From the NCBI RefSeq assembly GCF_910584445.1, contig NZ_CAJUBO010000018.1, positions 1 through 57,454 of the forward strand: a stretch of 57,454 bases of DNA, given 5' to 3'. Made by a program: the position numbers and the translations under genes. Every line of letters begins with the position of its first letter. The stretch's first letter is position 1. Below, in pieces: positions 43,029 to 52,900 of the stretch. The stretch is from an uncultured Desulfovibrio sp. Its GTDB lineage: Bacteria; Desulfobacterota; Desulfovibrionia; Desulfovibrionales; Desulfovibrionaceae. The notes beneath the pieces are model-generated. The model did no database searches. It saw only the letters and a list, made by a program, of their open reading frames with translations, and had not been told where the DNA came from.

Positions 43029-43430
43029 ATGCGAAACCATCTCGTTCCGGTCCTCCTTTCCCTCTGCATCCTCGGCCTCGCCGGCGCCGCCCTTGCCGCG
43101 CAGCAGCCCGCCGCGCCCACGGCGCCCCTGGAATTCAAGGGCGCCAAAAAAACCGTCATGTTCCCCCATGCGCCCCATGCCAAGGTGGAATGCGTGGTCT
43201 GCCACCATATGGTCAATGGCGAAGCCAGTTTCCAGAAATGCGCCACCGCCGGCTGCCATGACGACCTCACCGGGAGAAAGGGCGAAAAAAGCCTCTATTT
43301 CGTCGTCCACAACAAGGGCGAGGGCCTGCGCCACCAGACCTGCCTCGCCTGCCATGCCAGGGTGGCCGAACAGACGCCGGACCTGAAAAAGGCGCTCACG
43401 GGCTGCTCCAAGTCCAAGTGCCATCCATAG
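43029..43430 (+). CDS. Tetraheme cytochrome c3
   Basis: Periplasmic electron carrier that couples hydrogenases and formate dehydrogenases to transmembrane redox complexes in sulfate reducers. The 133-residue precursor has a signal peptide (LLSLCILGLAGAALA) and about 110 mature residues. Heme-binding motifs alternate: C55-V-V-C58-H59, C71-x4-C76-H77, C105-L-A-C108-H109 and C126-x4-C131-H132. Likely distal His ligands are H47, H50, H60 and H94. This is the class III (type I c3) arrangement. GGAG precedes the ATG. It is followed by a strong hairpin and appears monocistronic. Confidence 0.97.
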   Translation: MRNHLVPVLLSLCILGLAGAALAAQQPAAPTAPLEFKGAKKTVMFPHAPHAKVECVVCHHMVNGEASFQKCATAGCHDDLTGRKGEKSLYFVVHNKGEGLRHQTCLACHARVAEQTPDLKKALTGCSKSKCHP

Positions 43431-43488
43431 GACATCGCGGCGCCCTCCCCGGCACGGGCAGGACCGGGGAGACGCCGCCTTCCTTTGC

Positions 43489-43532
43489 GCCGCGCATCCA
43501 GAGGACCGGGGGGCCTGTCCCGGATGCGCGGC
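43489..43532. other. Long GC-rich hairpin in the gap after cytochrome c3
   Basis: Perfect 11-nt arms GCCGCGCATCC (43489-43499) and GGATGCGCGGC (43522-43532), with further pairing inside (GGAC with GTCC). It lies about 60 nt after the cytochrome stop in a 287-bp gap. There is no T-run, so it is not a textbook terminator. It may stabilise the abundant cytochrome message or be a protein-binding palindrome. The rest of the gap shows no gene and no clear promoter. Confidence 0.55.
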
Positions 43533-43717
43533 GGTCGTTCCCGCGCGCCGGGTCTTTCAACAAAACAGGGCATGCAGTTCTTCGCAGTGCCCCATTTGCG
43601 TCTTGCGGCATAAACTGATAGTTTTTCTTGCCGTTTCTTAATGCATGCGAACGGTCGTCCGCGCGCGTTCCGTAACGCGCGGGTGGTCCGCGTCCTCCCG
43701 CAAACCGCGAGGTTGTC

Positions 43718-45283
43718 ATGGCTGCCGATACCCCCCCCGTTCCCGAAGAGAACGCGGAAGAGATCATTGACCTCACCGAACTGATCGAACGCGGCGCCAG
43801 CGCTCCCGCGCCGGACCTCGACGCCCACATCCAGAACCTCAACGCCCAGCCGGAAGGTGAAGACGCGGAGATCGAGGCGCTGCTCGCCCAGATGGATGCC
43901 GGCGACGGCAGCGCGGTCTCGCCGGGACCGGCGGCCCCGCTGGACGGACCCGCGGCCCCGGCCCCCTCCGGCACCGTGGACCCGCACGAACAGCTCGACA
44001 TGTCCGACATGGGCGATATCGACGACCTCCTCGCCTCCCTGGATATTCCGCCCCAGCCGCGCGAGAGCGCCCCTGCGGACGCCTCCCCAAGCGCGCCGGA
44101 ATCCCCCGCGCCGGGTCCCGCGGACGAAGACATATCGCAGAGTCTGGACAAGGCCATGGATGAACTGCTTGGCGGCACCCCCCCGCGGACGCCCCAGCCT
44201 GCGGCGGCACCGGCAGCGGCGGCCGCGCCCGCCGCTGGCGCCGGTCCCAGCGTGGAAGAGCTGCTCGCCGCGGCCACAGCGCCGGCGGCGTCAGTGCCCG
44301 ACCTGGACGCCGATCTGGACGCCCTGCTCAACGAAACGGCGACCGCCGCGCCCGCGCCCGCCGCTTCGGGCGCTCCCGACCTTGACGCCGATCTGGACGC
44401 CCTGCTCAACGAGACGACAGCCGCCACGCCCGACGCGCCCGACCCCGACAGTCTTCTGAACGCGCCGGACGCCGATGTCCCGGCTCCCGGCGAGCCGGCG
44501 GAGTCCGCCCCCGAGGCGCCCGCCGCGATGGCTGCGGAAGCTCCGGCTCCTGACGCCGCGCCTGTGCCGGACATGGACTCCGCCCTGACGGAAGCCATGG
44601 CCCGGCCCGCCGCCGCGCCCGAGGACGATGCCGTTCCCCCGGCGGATGCCATGCCGCCCGTTGCGGAAGCCGCGCCGGAACCCGAACCGGCCATGGAGGC
44701 GCCCGCACAGCCCGATGCGCCAGCCGCCGCCGGGGAACAGGACATGGCGGATGCCCCGGAGAACGCCGCGGAGCCGGCGCCGGAGGATGCGCCGGACCCC
44801 GTGGACTCCCCCGTGGATGCACCCGTGGACGCCCCCGCGCCGGCCGCGAGCTTTTCCGCCGAGGCGGAATCTCTCGCCGCCCTGGCCGGGACCCTCGGCG
44901 AACGCCTGCGCCAGTGCGAGGCGGACCTGGCCGCGGCCCGCGCGCGCATCGAGGCGCTGGAGCATTCCACGGCCGATTCCATTTCCCTGGGCGATCTGCT
45001 GCGCGAAGGCAGCCCGCTGCACAACGGGTTTGCCGCGCTCATTGCCTCCTCCGTGGGGCAGGCGCTCAAGGACACGCCGCTGCCCGCCTGCCTGCCGGGA
45101 AGCGTCGAGGAGCGCCTCAACGCCCTTGAAGCGCACGACAAAAGCCTGCTGGCACGGATGGATGCGCTGGAAAGCCGCCTTGACGGCCTGGAACCCCGCT
45201 TCAATGAGGAGGTGGGCAAGGCCGCTGCCGGCGCCGTGGCGCGCATCCTGCGCGAAGAGATCAGCCGCCTGGCCGGGGGCTAG
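43718..45283 (+). CDS. Acidic, low-complexity coiled-coil protein of unknown function
   Basis: A 521-residue protein with no signal peptide. Residues 1-380 are rich in Ala, Pro, Asp and Glu and probably disordered. They contain short acidic amphipathic motifs: EEIIDLTELIERG at the N-terminus, DIDDLLASLDI, and a tandem DLDADLDALLNE at residues 195-206 and 221-232. The C-terminal ~140 residues form helices with coiled-coil character (LGERLRQCEADLAAARARIEALE and ALEAHDKSLLARMDALESRLDGL). The pattern is a flexible scaffold with repeated binding motifs and an oligomerising end. GC content is like the neighbours. I do not recognise a family. Confidence 0.75.
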   Translation: MAADTPPVPEENAEEIIDLTELIERGASAPAPDLDAHIQNLNAQPEGEDAEIEALLAQMDAGDGSAVSPGPAAPLDGPAAPAPSGTVDPHEQLDMSDMGDIDDLLASLDIPPQPRESAPADASPSAPESPAPGPADEDISQSLDKAMDELLGGTPPRTPQPAAAPAAAAAPAAGAGPSVEELLAAATAPAASVPDLDADLDALLNETATAAPAPAASGAPDLDADLDALLNETTAATPDAPDPDSLLNAPDADVPAPGEPAESAPEAPAAMAAEAPAPDAAPVPDMDSALTEAMARPAAAPEDDAVPPADAMPPVAEAAPEPEPAMEAPAQPDAPAAAGEQDMADAPENAAEPAPEDAPDPVDSPVDAPVDAPAPAASFSAEAESLAALAGTLGERLRQCEADLAAARARIEALEHSTADSISLGDLLREGSPLHNGFAALIASSVGQALKDTPLPACLPGSVEERLNALEAHDKSLLARMDALESRLDGLEPRFNEEVGKAAAGAVARILREEISRLAGG

Positions 45284-45424
45284 GCGGCGGGGCGGCCGTT
45301 TCCGGGGCGCCGGCCGCGGACGGACGGCAGCGCCTCCCCCGCTTCCCCGCCGGAACGGGGCGGCCCCGCCTGTCTCCCGACCGCCAGAAACGACGGCTGT
45401 TCCCCGCCGCGCCTCGCCACTCGC

Positions 45425-45453
45425 TTGCCAATCCCTCCCTGAACGCATATACT
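45425..45453 (+). promoter_or_regulatory. Promoter for the small-ORF/menG operon
   Basis: TTGCCA (45425-45430), 17-bp spacer, TATACT (45448-45453). A good sigma70 match in the 378-bp gap after the acidic-protein gene. It implies a leader of about 200 nt. Confidence 0.65.
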
Positions 45454-45558
45454 CCGCCGATTCAGGGAGATCCCGTAACCGAATCGTTCTGAGCGCCGCG
45501 TCCATTCGTCGGCATGAAAACAACAAAAAGGGCGGGGGCTTTCCGTTTCCGTTCTTTT

Positions 45559-45621
45559 CCCCGTCCAGGCGCGCGACCCGCTGTGGGTTCGGCGGCCATT
45601 CCCCAAGGGACGGGTTTTTTT
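45559..45621 (+). terminator. Terminator-like structure inside the menG operon leader
   Basis: CCCGTCC (ending 45566) can pair with GGACGGG (45608-45614), followed immediately by seven T (45615-45621). A small ACCC...GGGT hairpin lies in the loop. It is placed between the promoter at 45425-45453 and the first start codon at 45662, as an attenuator would be. The pairing is by eye and no ligand-binding fold was recognised. Confidence 0.4.
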
Positions 45622-45661
45622 CTCCGGCAGACGGGCAACGCCGGGAGGGTACGCAAACGCC

Positions 45662-45853
45662 GTGGACAAGGACAGCAGGGAAGCCCTTCAGGTCGCCAAG
45701 GAACTGACCGCCAAGTTCATTGAGACCCGCACCGTTTCGCCGGGAAATTTCGCGGAGATCTTTCCCGCCGTCTATGGGGTGGTGGTCAGGGCCATCGCGC
45801 AGTACGCGCCGCGCGCGGACGGCGCCCCGCGCGATGCCGGAGGCGGGGAATGA
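45662..45853 (+). CDS. Small 63-residue protein preceding menG
   Basis: Starts with GTG: MDKDSREALQVAKELTAKFIETRTVSPGNF..., then PAVYGVVVRAIAQYAP. It is compact and helical with no signal peptide. The pattern 'leu-thr..phi-leu..rtv-sP..F..i-f-p-vy..v' loosely resembles the N-terminal part of MucR/Ros-type regulators, but the zinc finger is absent. Its stop overlaps the menG start (ATGA), which argues that it is really translated. A Shine-Dalgarno GGGAGG lies about 14 nt upstream. Function unknown. Confidence 0.65.
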   Translation: MDKDSREALQVAKELTAKFIETRTVSPGNFAEIFPAVYGVVVRAIAQYAPRADGAPRDAGGGE

Positions 45854-46581
45854 CAGCCGCCCCCCCCCTGCCGCAGCCCGGCGGCGGTCCCGGCCACGAT
45901 GCGGCCGTGGCGGGCATGTTCGGCCGTATCGCCGGCTGGTATGACTTTCTCAACCGCCTGCTCAGCCTGGGCATAGACCAGCACTGGCGCCGCGTGCTCG
46001 CGCGCGCGGCATGCCCGGGGGACGGTCTTGCCCTGGACCTGGCCGCAGGCACGCTGGATGTTTCCCTGGCCCTGCGCCGCGAAGCGCCGGACGCGCTGGT
46101 GGCCGCCATGGACTTTTGCCCGCCCATGCTCGCCCACGGGCGGCGCAAGCTGAAGGGCGGCAACGCCCGGCATATCCTGCCTGTGGCCGCCGACGCGCGG
46201 CGCCTGCCCCTGCGGGCGGACTCGGCCGCATGCATCACCATGGCCTTCGGCATCCGCAATATCGCGCCCAGGCCGGCCGCCTTCGCGGAAATGCTCCGCG
46301 TGCTCCGGCCCGGCGGCCGCGCCTGCATCCTGGAGTTCGGCTCCGGCCGCGAGCGTATCTGGGGCGGTCTCTACAACGTCTATCTTGACCATATCCTGCC
46401 CCTGGTGGGCAGGGCCATTTCCCGCGACGGGGCCTACGGCTATCTTGCCGACAGCATCCGCGCCTTTCCCACGGCGACGGAACTGGAAGAGGAGATGCGC
46501 GCCGCAGGATTTGCGCGGGTGTGGCACAAAAAGCTGACGTCAGGCATCGTCTGCCTGCATGTGGGGGAAAAGGCGGCCTGA
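45850..46581 (+). CDS. menG: Demethylmenaquinone methyltransferase (MenG/UbiE)
   Basis: SAM-dependent C-methylation of demethylmenaquinone, the last step of menaquinone synthesis. The 243-residue protein has the UbiE signature IAGWYDFLNRLLSLGIDQHWRR, SAM motif LALDLAAGTLDVSLAL, and ITMAFGIRNIAPRPAAFAEMLRVLRPGGRACILEFG. The C-terminal SIRAFPTATELEEEMRAAGF and TSGIVCLHVGEK follow. Since the pathway genes nearby are futalosine-type, the substrate is a menaquinone precursor rather than ubiquinone. It overlaps the small gene by 4 nt. Confidence 0.94.
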   Translation: MTAAPPLPQPGGGPGHDAAVAGMFGRIAGWYDFLNRLLSLGIDQHWRRVLARAACPGDGLALDLAAGTLDVSLALRREAPDALVAAMDFCPPMLAHGRRKLKGGNARHILPVAADARRLPLRADSAACITMAFGIRNIAPRPAAFAEMLRVLRPGGRACILEFGSGRERIWGGLYNVYLDHILPLVGRAISRDGAYGYLADSIRAFPTATELEEEMRAAGFARVWHKKLTSGIVCLHVGEKAA

Positions 46582-46589
46582 ACGCGGCA

Positions 46590-46784
46590 TCAGACGGCAA
46601 GCCAGACCAGGCACAGGCCGGCCGCCATGGCAAAAAGCCCGGCCGCGCGCACGGCGCCGTCCGGTTCGCGCATGAGGCGGCGCATGGCACGGCGCATGGC
46701 GCCGGGCGCCAGCGCCCAGCACAGGCCCTCCAGAACAAGGGCCAGGCCCGCGGCGCGGAGCAGAAGGGGCACATCGAGATGCAT
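46590..46784 (-). CDS. DUF2065-family small membrane protein
   Basis: A 64-residue protein with two hydrophobic helices (LLLRAAGLALVLEGLCWALAP and AAGLFAMAAGLCLVWLAV) joined by AMRRAMRRLMREPDGAVR. This arrangement, with the helix-break P.GAMRR..., is typical of DUF2065. The ATG at 46782-46784 follows AAGGGGGC directly. Role unknown. In other proteobacteria it lies near hflKC or purA. It is convergent with menG (8-bp gap) and divergent from the dehydrogenase gene. Confidence 0.75.
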   Translation of the reverse strand: MHLDVPLLLRAAGLALVLEGLCWALAPGAMRRAMRRLMREPDGAVRAAGLFAMAAGLCLVWLAV

Positions 46785-46854
46785 GCCCCCTTGGTGCGGG
46801 AAAATTCCGGTTTTGTAAAGCCCGGGCGCCGGATGCCCGGCAAAAGGACTCTCC

Positions 46855-48168
<1,314 letters not shown>

Positions 48169-48169
48169 G

Positions 48170-48934
48170 GTGGCGGACCCGGCGGCGCTGCTCGTCTGCG
48201 CGGCCACCGCGCGCGAACTGGCCGCGGCCGCGCCCGCGCTGGTGCCCGAACCGGAACGCCTGGCGGAACTCAGGCCCGTGCCGGCACGCCTGAAGGACCG
48301 TCCGGCGCTTCTGTGCGTGACCGGCGTGGGACCGGTCAACGCGGCCCTGGCGATGGGGTTTTGCTTTGGCCTCACCAGCAGGGGGGATGGCGCCGGACCG
48401 GAAACGGGAAGCGCGGGCCTTCGCATCGGCGCGGTGCTCAACGTGGGCCTGGCAGGCGCCTTCGACCTCCGCGAAACGCCCCTGCGCGCCCTGTGCGCGG
48501 TGCGCGAGGAGATCTGGCCCGAGTACGGACTCAACGACGGCGTCACCGTCACGGCGCGGGCCTTCAGTTTTCCGCTGTGGAGCAGGAACGACGGCGCCCC
48601 CGGTGACGTCCATGACCGCCTGCCCCTTGCGGAAACGGCGCAGGTGGCCCGGCGCGGGGCGGCGCCGGAAGCGTTTCTCCCCCGGCGCTCCCTGACCGTC
48701 GCCGGGGTGAGCGCCAGTTTTGCGCGGGCGCGCGACCTGGCGAACCGCTACAGGGCGGAGCTGGAAAACATGGAAGGCTTTGCCGTGGCCTATGCCTGCG
48801 CCAGGGCCGGGGTGCCCTGCGTGGAGATCCGCGCGGTCTCCAACAAAGTGGGTCCGCGCGCCCCGGAGGAAAAGGATTTTCCCGGCGCGCTGGCGGCGCT
48901 TGGCGGCGTCCTGCCCGCGCTCGGCCTTGCCTGA
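48170..48934 (+). CDS. mqnB: Futalosine hydrolase (MqnB)
   Basis: Cleaves futalosine to dehypoxanthinyl futalosine and hypoxanthine in the alternative menaquinone pathway. The 254-residue protein belongs to the MTA/SAH nucleosidase-like family: LLVCAATARELAAA, VTGVGPVNAALAMG, VLNVGLAGAFDLR, ENMEGFAVAYACARAGVPCVEIRAVSNKVG (ME.F and the catalytic Asp/Glu region). The GTG at 48170 follows the dehydrogenase stop by 1 nt. A longer in-frame reading overlaps that gene and is rejected. An insertion around residues 60-85 (rich in Gly and Asp) is extra. Confidence 0.88.
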   Translation: MADPAALLVCAATARELAAAAPALVPEPERLAELRPVPARLKDRPALLCVTGVGPVNAALAMGFCFGLTSRGDGAGPETGSAGLRIGAVLNVGLAGAFDLRETPLRALCAVREEIWPEYGLNDGVTVTARAFSFPLWSRNDGAPGDVHDRLPLAETAQVARRGAAPEAFLPRRSLTVAGVSASFARARDLANRYRAELENMEGFAVAYACARAGVPCVEIRAVSNKVGPRAPEEKDFPGALAALGGVLPALGLA

Positions 48935-48973
48935 CATCATCCGGGCACCCGCAAAGGAGAACAGTGAACGACC

Positions 48974-49945
48974 ATGCCTGACACGCTTTTGCACCAGCGG
49001 CTCGCGCAGGAACTTGCGCCCGTGAACGCGGCGCTCGGCCGCGCGGCGCAGCGGCTGCCGGAACCCGTGCGCCCGGTGGCGCGCCACATCCTCGAAGCCG
49101 GGGGCAAGCGGCTCAGGCCCTTCCTCACCGTGCTCATGGCCCGGCTTCTGGGCGACCGGGGGCAACGCATCTATGACCTGGCCGTGACCATGGAGATGCT
49201 CCACGCGGCCACACTGCTCCACGACGATGTGCTCGACGACGCGGCCAACCGGCGCGGCAAGCCCGCCGCGCACACGCGGTTCGGCGTGGCGCAGACCATC
49301 CTGGCGGGCGACGCGCTCCTGGCCGGGGCCAATGCCCAGGTGGCGGACTTTGGCGACCCGCGCCTCTGCCGCTGCTTCTCCACCGCCACCAGCGAGACCG
49401 CGGCGGGCGAGATCCTCGAGATCGCGGCCCAGCACCGCGTGGATGTGAGCGCCGAGGAATACGCGGCCATCGTGCGCGGCAAGACGGCGGCCCTCATCGC
49501 CGCTTCCTGCGAACTGGGGGCGCTGGCCGCGGGCGCCGCGCCCGACGCGGTGGCCGCCGCCGCCGCATACGGCGAAAACCTCGGCATGGCCTTCCAGATC
49601 GTGGACGACGCCCTGGATTTCGCCCCCGAAGCGGAGACTGGCAAGCCCACGGGCGGCGACGTGCGCGAAGGCAAACTCACGCCGCCCCTGCGCCTCTACC
49701 GCCTTCAGCTTTCCGAAAACGAGCGCGCGGCCTTTGACGCGGCCTTTGTGTGCGGCATGATGAGCGAGGCGGACGCCAGCGGCATCTCCGCGCGCGTGCG
49801 CGCGGGCGGCTTTGACCGCCAGGCGCGCGAGGAGGCCGGCACCTATCTGGAAACGGCGCGCGCCGCCCTCCTGCGCCTCCCGGATGCGCCCGAGCGACGC
49901 GTGCTCCAGGAAATGACGGACTATGTCCGCGACCGCAGTCACTGA
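48974..49945 (+). CDS. Long-chain polyprenyl diphosphate synthase
   Basis: Makes the C35-C50 prenyl tail of menaquinone from isopentenyl diphosphate, in the cytoplasm. The 323-residue protein has the first Asp-rich motif LLHDDVLDDA after EAGGKRLRPFL, and the second motif IVDDALDF. LLHDD with a small residue at the chain-length floor position suggests a long product (octaprenyl or similar); exact length is not decided. GGAG lies upstream of the ATG. It follows mqnB by 39 nt, and together with menG places menaquinone genes in one region. Confidence 0.93.
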   Translation: MPDTLLHQRLAQELAPVNAALGRAAQRLPEPVRPVARHILEAGGKRLRPFLTVLMARLLGDRGQRIYDLAVTMEMLHAATLLHDDVLDDAANRRGKPAAHTRFGVAQTILAGDALLAGANAQVADFGDPRLCRCFSTATSETAAGEILEIAAQHRVDVSAEEYAAIVRGKTAALIAASCELGALAAGAAPDAVAAAAAYGENLGMAFQIVDDALDFAPEAETGKPTGGDVREGKLTPPLRLYRLQLSENERAAFDAAFVCGMMSEADASGISARVRAGGFDRQAREEAGTYLETARAALLRLPDAPERRVLQEMTDYVRDRSH

Positions 49946-49991
49946 GACAACACCCATCCCGGCCCGGCGCCGGAGCAGAAAAGGAGAGGTC

Positions 49992-52900
49992 ATGCTCTAC
50001 CGTCTGGAAGCAGGCCCGAGGCCCGACCTGGAAGACGTTCAGGGACGCAAGGTCGCGGAACGCGTCCGCGCGGCCCTGGGCATCGCCGTGGGCAGTATCC
50101 GTCTGGTCAAGGTCTTCACCGCCGACGGTCTGGACGAGACCCAGGCGCGCCGCCTTCTTGACGACGGCGTCTGGCATGACCCCATCCTCCAGCGCGCCGC
50201 CCTGGGGACCCTGCCGCCGCTGGCGCCCCCGCCGGACTGGTATGTGGAAGTGGGCTTCCGCCCCGGCGTCACGGACAACGAGGGCCGCACCGCGCGCGAC
50301 ACCGCCGCCATGGTGCTCGGCATCCCGCGCGAGCGCCTTGCCGTCTATACGGCGCTCCAGTACCGCATCCGCAATGATCCCGCCGCGCCCCTGAGCCACG
50401 GGCAGGTGGAGACCATGGCCCGCGACCTTTTGTGCAACACCCTTATCCAGCGCTTCCGCATCAAGAGCGCCGCCGAGTGGGAGGCCGAAGCGGACTTTCC
50501 CGCCCAGGCCGCGCGCGTCACCGGCGAAGCGCGCGCCGATGTGGCCGTGATCCCGCTTTCGACCATGAACGACGCGGAGCTTGCGGCCGCCAGCCGCGCC
50601 AATACCTGGGCGCTCAACCTGGACGAACTCCACGCCATCCGCGACCACTTTGCCCGGCCCGACATCGCCGCCGCCCGCGCGGCGCGGGGCCTCCCCGCCG
50701 ACCCCACGGATGTGGAGATGGAAGCCCTGGCCCAGACCTGGTCCGAGCATTGCAAGCACAAGATCTTCGCCTCGGCCATCGACTATGCGAACAAGGAGAC
50801 CGGACGCCGCGAGCGCGTGGACAACCTCTACAAGACCTGCATCCGCGATGCCACGGCCATCCTGCGCGCGCGCCGGGGCGAGAGGGATTACTGCAAGTCC
50901 GTCTTCAAGGACAATGCGGGCGTCATCGCCTTCATCAACGGCTATGACGCCTGCATCAAGGTGGAGACGCACAACAGCCCGTCGGCGCTGGACCCTTACG
51001 GCGGCGCGCTCACCGGCATCGTGGGCGTCAACCGCGACCCCATGGGCACGGGCATGGGCGCCGAGCTGGTCTGCAATACGGATGTTTTCTGCTTCGCCTC
51101 GCCCTTTTACGCCGAGGAACTGCCGCCGCGCCTGCTCCATCCGCGCCGCGTGCTGGAAGGCGTGCGCGAGGGGGTGGAACACGGCGGCAACAAGTCCGGC
51201 ATCCCCACGGTCAACGGCTCCCTGGTCTTTGACGAGCGCTATCTCGGCAAGCCCCTGGTCTTTTGCGGCACGGTGGGCCTCCTGCCCACCAGCGTCTGCG
51301 GCCGCCCCGGCTGGGAAAAGAAGGCCGAACCCGGCGATGCCGTGGTCATGGTGGGCGGCCGCATCGGCAAGGACGGCATCCATGGCGCCACCTTCTCCTC
51401 CGAGGAGCTGCACGAAGGCTCCCCGGCAACCGCCGTCCAGATCGGCGACCCCATCACCCAGCGCAAGATGTACGACTTTCTCCTGGTGGCGCGGGACAAG
51501 GGGCTGTACAACGCCATCACGGACAACGGCGCGGGCGGCCTTTCCTCCTCGGTGGGCGAGATGGCCGAGGACACGGGCGGCTGCGTGCTGCATATCGACC
51601 GCGCGCCGCTCAAGTACGACGGACTCCTGCCGTGGGAGATCCTGCTTTCAGAGGCGCAGGAGCGCATGACCGTGGCCGTGCCGCGGGCGAAACTCGACGA
51701 ATTCCTGGCGCTTGCCCGGCGCATGGACGTGGAGGCCACGGATCTGGGCGAATTCACCGGATCCGGCGTTTTCGAGGTGCGCTGCGCGGACCGCACGGTG
51801 GCCCTGCTGGACATGGGCTTTCTCCATGACGGCGTGCCGCAGCTCCATCTGGAGGCCGTGTGGAAGCGTCCCGCCTTCCCGGACATCCGCATGGAAAGCC
51901 CCGCGCCCGACGATGAGGGCGCCTTCCTCAGGCGCATGCTCGGGCGCCTCAATATCTGCTCCAAGGAATACATCATCCGCCAGTATGACCACGAGGTGCG
52001 CGGCGGCAGCGTCATCAAGCCGCTGGTGGGCGCCCTGCGCGACGGTCCCGGCGACGCGGCCGTGCTGCGGCCCCTGCTGGAATCCGATGCCGGGCTTGTG
52101 CTCAGCCACGGCATCTGCCCCAAGTTCAGCGATTACGACACCTACTGGATGATGGCGAACGCCATGGACGAAGCCATCCGCAACGCCGTGGCCGTGGGCG
52201 GCGACCCCGACGCCCTCGCCGGCATCGACAACTTCTGCTGGTGCGACCCGGTCTGGAGCGAGTCCAATGCCGAGGGCCGCTACAAGCTCGCCCAGCTGGT
52301 GCGCGCCTGCCGCGCCCTGCGCCAGTTCTCCCTGGCCTTCGGCCTGCCCTGCATCTCCGGCAAGGACTCCATGAAGAACGACTACCTGGGCGGCGGGGAG
52401 CGGATCTCCATCCCGCCCACGGTGCTCTTCTCCGTCATGGGCGTCATCCGCAATGTGACGGCGGCCCAAAGCTCGGACTTCAAGCGCGAGGGCGACGTCA
52501 TCTACCTGCTGGGCGGCACCTGGCGCGAAATGGCCGGCAGCGAGGCCGCCACGGAGCTGGGCCTTTCGGGCGGCCGCGTGCCCCGGGTGGATGCGGCAAG
52601 CGCCCTTGCCCGCTACCGGGGCGTCCATGCGCTCATGGGCCAGCGCGCCCTCACCGCCTGCCACGACTGCTCGGACGGCGGCCTGGCCGTGGCCCTGGCG
52701 GAAATGTGCATCGGCGGCCGCCTCGGCGCGGATATCGACCTTGACGCCGTGCCCGCCCTGGAGTCCATGAGCCGTTTCGAGCTGCTCTACAGCGAGAGCG
52801 CCAGCCGCCTCATCGTGAGCGTGCGGCCCGACCTGGCAACGCTGCTGGAGGCGCTTGGCATGTGGCAGCTCTGCCGCCGCATCGGCACGGTGACAGGCAC

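Noticed and set aside
43446..43470. TCCCCGG/CCGGGGA hairpin as the cytochrome c3 terminator
   Set aside because: Seven pairs with an 11-nt loop and no T-run. The stronger hairpin 20 nt further on is listed instead, without calling it a terminator.
44291..45526. 411-codon Gly/Arg-rich minus-strand frame opposite the acidic protein
   Set aside because: Its repeats are the complement of the Asp/Ala/Pro repeats on the plus strand. The plus-strand product has ordered helices at both ends and a better start, so the minus frame is the shadow.
45514..45723. 69-codon Arg-rich frame in the menG leader
   Set aside because: Overlaps the better-supported 63-codon gene in another frame, spans the terminator-like structure and has non-coding composition.
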